Source of the DNA: Macropodus opercularis
Taxonomy: Eukaryota > Chordata > Actinopteri > Anabantiformes > Osphronemidae
Direction: 5' to 3'
DNA length: 64,000 nucleotides
Assembly: GCA_030770545.1 (NCBI GenBank)
Contig: CM061107.1
Location: 1,948,001 to 2,012,000 of the forward strand
The position numbers were made by a program, and so were the translations under genes. The notes under the pieces are model-generated. The model saw only the letters and a program-made list of their open reading frames with translations. It was not told the DNA's origin and ran no database searches. Below are positions 61,352 through 64,000 of the stretch, piece by piece. Each line of letters starts with the position of its first letter. The stretch's first letter is position 1.

Positions 61352-64000
61352 CACTGAAACCCAATCTGAGGCGCTGCTCATATGGTCTGCAGGTTTGTCA
61401 GACTGTTAAGAGACATAACACTTATCTCCTCTCCACATTTGAAGCCTGGTTAGCGGTGAGAGTTTGTTCATTTCCAAAACAGCCTCCAACAAGGCCAGGG
61501 TTAGAGGAGAAAGGATACCCGGTCCAGCCACAACTAATCATCTCGTGATGAATCATTTGAGCCGAAGCCCTTCGCTGTGGCTAAAGAATCACAGATTGCA
61601 GGGCCCTTCTTGATTCAGATGTGTCTGATCTGTAGCAAGTCTCCAAGTCCACATGTGCAACTTAAGACAGAGCACAGCGGTGCACCTGGCTCAGTGAGAG
61701 ACGCTTTCACGTGGTTGTTGGAACTCGTTACCCCAGATCACAAACAGTAAGATTAGACACTGGATTAAACAGGAAGTGGCTCAGTGTGCTTTTCTGATAT
61801 CATACACATTTGGCACAACTTGCCCCTAGTTCAGCTCGTCTTTCATCACGCGGCTGGAAGAGTTATTCTAAAATCAGATTGACTCAAATCGGAGACATGT
61901 CTAGTCACCCAACACGTTTAAGCGTACGTGGGGTCTGCAAATGTGCTTATTGAAAAGCCGACGTCCTAAGAGGCTCTGGCAGCGAACCGGGCTTTGCTCC
62001 CGTCCCTCCAGTCGCTGTCCAGACAGTAGCGTTGACGGAACAGAAACCTACGGACGGTGATGTTGGCCTGCTGGCTGAAATGGAAACTGTGCTCAGGGTA
62101 AACATTTACACTGGCTTGATGAGACCTCCAGCGTCCGCCACGCTGCCTGAGCCATATGTTCCAATCACACGCGCCGTGCATCCCGTGCTGCGGGCCCACA
62201 CCCACGTTGGCTGCGTCTGCCCCCTTTATTTAACTGCAAATGGAGCAAAACTGTTCAATCGTAGCTTAAGTCACACTTAGGCTGTGACAGACCCCACAGT
62301 GAATCAAAAACCTGACTTTGTTGATTGCATGAAGAGAAAAATGAACCGGGCTCGAGTTGGCATGATGGAAGAATACTTTCCAAAGTCTACAAATAACAGC
62401 CTGGGTACATGAGAGATGATTAAATTGTGGAAATTGTTTAACTGCTTGAAGGAAGTGAGGCTAATTCCCAGGCACTGACAGACAGATGCCGTAATGGCAG
62501 GTGGTAAATCGCCTGAAACAGGATTTGCAACAAGGCCTTAGAATGAATTAAATAGACATTATTCTCATGAACGAGGTCCCATTTGTCAGTTCATTGGAAG
62601 GTTGGTTTACTCTTTGTGATGAGGGGAAAGCAGGAAAGCGAAAGTGACAAACACAAACACTCGTCATTCTCTCGTCCCTCTCACGGTTCCTGCTTCTTTC
62701 CAGCTGCTGGGCTCCAAGATTAAAAAGACTTCATTTCCACGCACAGCTTTAATTCCTCGAACGACAGCAAGCGAGTGGACGTGAAGCCCACAGCTCCTTG
62801 AGGTGATTTAACCAGGGTCACAGCCGCTGAGGATCTTTGTGTGGAATCCTACCTACGTGTCTCCAGAGCATAAAATGACTCAGTATCTTGGCAGAAAAAG
62901 GCCCCGTAGCGACAGACCCTGTACATCAGCGGACAGAACATGGGCGATGCCGCCAAGAGAGATTTCAGAGTATTGCTCATAATCTGAAGCCTGCGAGTTT
63001 GTGCTGGGCTTTCCATTCGAGATCAAGCCTCTCCTCACCAACCCCTGCAAACCCAGCCCTGTGGTGTGAAGGCATCGGACCTGGGCAGTGCTATGACGGA
63101 CGGAAGGAGCTAATTTGATTCATTCCTTCCTCTAATCAGCCAGAGGCTTCCTACTCCCTCAGGCAAACAGGATCCTTCAAATCACTCCCAATAAACTGGA
63201 AAAGGAGAACGAAGGAGAGAGAGTAAGAAACAAAGAGGGGCTGGTTAGACAGCCAGGGGCGTCTAAACAAACACAAACCAGATGCAGGACATGTAGAACA
63301 CATGTCAACGCGAGACAGCAGGGCGTGGAGAAGTGCTTTTAGTAAAATGTTTACTGTACGGAGGACTGACAGGTTTAATGACATTACCCGTGAGCGCTCC
63401 CGTGTCTTTGTCCTCGTGACGATGAGCTTGGTTTAGGCTCAGGTTAGTCTGTGCAGATGGGATGGGAGGCGCCCACAACGTGGAAAACGCCACGAGGGCT
63501 GAAATGCAACCCAAAAGCACAACAATAGGAACAAGGTGAAACCGAGTCTGTGTGCTTCAAAACTAATGGATTAAGGGAACATATCTTATGTTGTGCGGCT
63601 TTGAACTTGGTTGTGGGCTTGTGCCAGACGCAGCCAGGGGTGGGGCTAGAGGCACCGTGGGAGAGACCTTCCCAATGTCGAGGCCCAGGGCACAACGAGC
63701 AGCACGAGGCCTCGCGTGGAGCAGCCGCTTTATTCTAGCGGCTAAGGCTAAACCGTCTTGGCCTCTGATATGTGCTTAGGAATATTTGCGAGTGAGAAAT
63801 GGAGGCTGGCAGAAGTGCTGCTGTGCTTCTTGTGGTTCCCAACGTTGGACCAGAGAAGATAACTCTGACCTCTCTCATCTCCTCTTTTCCTACGAAACCC
63901 ACTGAAAAACACACGATGTCGCGAAGACAAGCGCCACCGTGCTGAAACGTCGTCGCTGTGCTTCATGTGGAGGGTGTGGTGTGTATGTTCTGCGGCACGT
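61352..64000. other. Gene desert, part 4, with a candidate conserved block
   Basis: No gene supported to the window end. The block at about 62300-62640 is nearly free of CpG, AT-rich and contains a SOX-type CTTTGTTG (62316-62323) and several ATTGT and AATTAAAT-type motifs, so it resembles a conserved non-coding element. From recollection of vertebrate synteny, hs3st3b1 would be a plausible next gene beyond the window. Confidence 0.4.

Overview
This is eukaryotic, vertebrate DNA, almost certainly from a ray-finned (teleost) fish. Three vertebrate gene models can be read, all on the + strand, with GT-AG introns. Several introns are only 71-154 bp long, and no recognisable transposon fills the non-coding sequence, so the genome is probably fairly compact. 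I cannot name the species or decide between teleost 'a' and 'b' paralogues.

Layout. 1-5857: sequence upstream of, and probably intronic to, cdc42ep4. 5858 to about 8.7 kb: the coding exon and 3' UTR of cdc42ep4 (Cdc42 effector 4, 323 aa). About 8.7-17.1 kb: intergenic, with one dense CpG patch near 11.5 kb. 17.1-20.3 kb: tekt3 (tektin-3, 487 aa, seven coding exons) behind a consensus RFX X-box. 20.3-24.2 kb: intergenic, with a second perfect X-box and a perfect 17-bp hairpin. About 24.2-29.2 kb: pmp22 (peripheral myelin protein 22, 157 aa, four coding exons plus a probable non-coding first exon), with a 1.1-kb 3' UTR that carries a perfect miR-29 target octamer. 29.2-64 kb: about 35 kb without a gene I can support; it holds microsatellites, AT-rich candidate conserved non-coding blocks and a few exon-like segments.

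The genes are not an operon and do not form one pathway. CDC42EP4 is a Cdc42-binding regulator of actin and septins, TEKT3 a filament protein of cilia and sperm flagella, and PMP22 a tetraspan membrane protein of compact myelin and epithelia. Adjacent, co-oriented TEKT3 and PMP22 match the human 17p12 order. From memory, human CDC42EP4 lies on the other arm of chromosome 17, so its place here reflects rearrangement in one lineage.

No unknown molecular system is evident. The most useful leads are regulatory: the two X-boxes, the miR-29 site, a SOX/POU/homeodomain motif cluster upstream of cdc42ep4, an inverted SOX pair in the large pmp22 intron, the ATTCT repeat that forms a pmp22 splice acceptor, and two exon-like segments in the gene desert.
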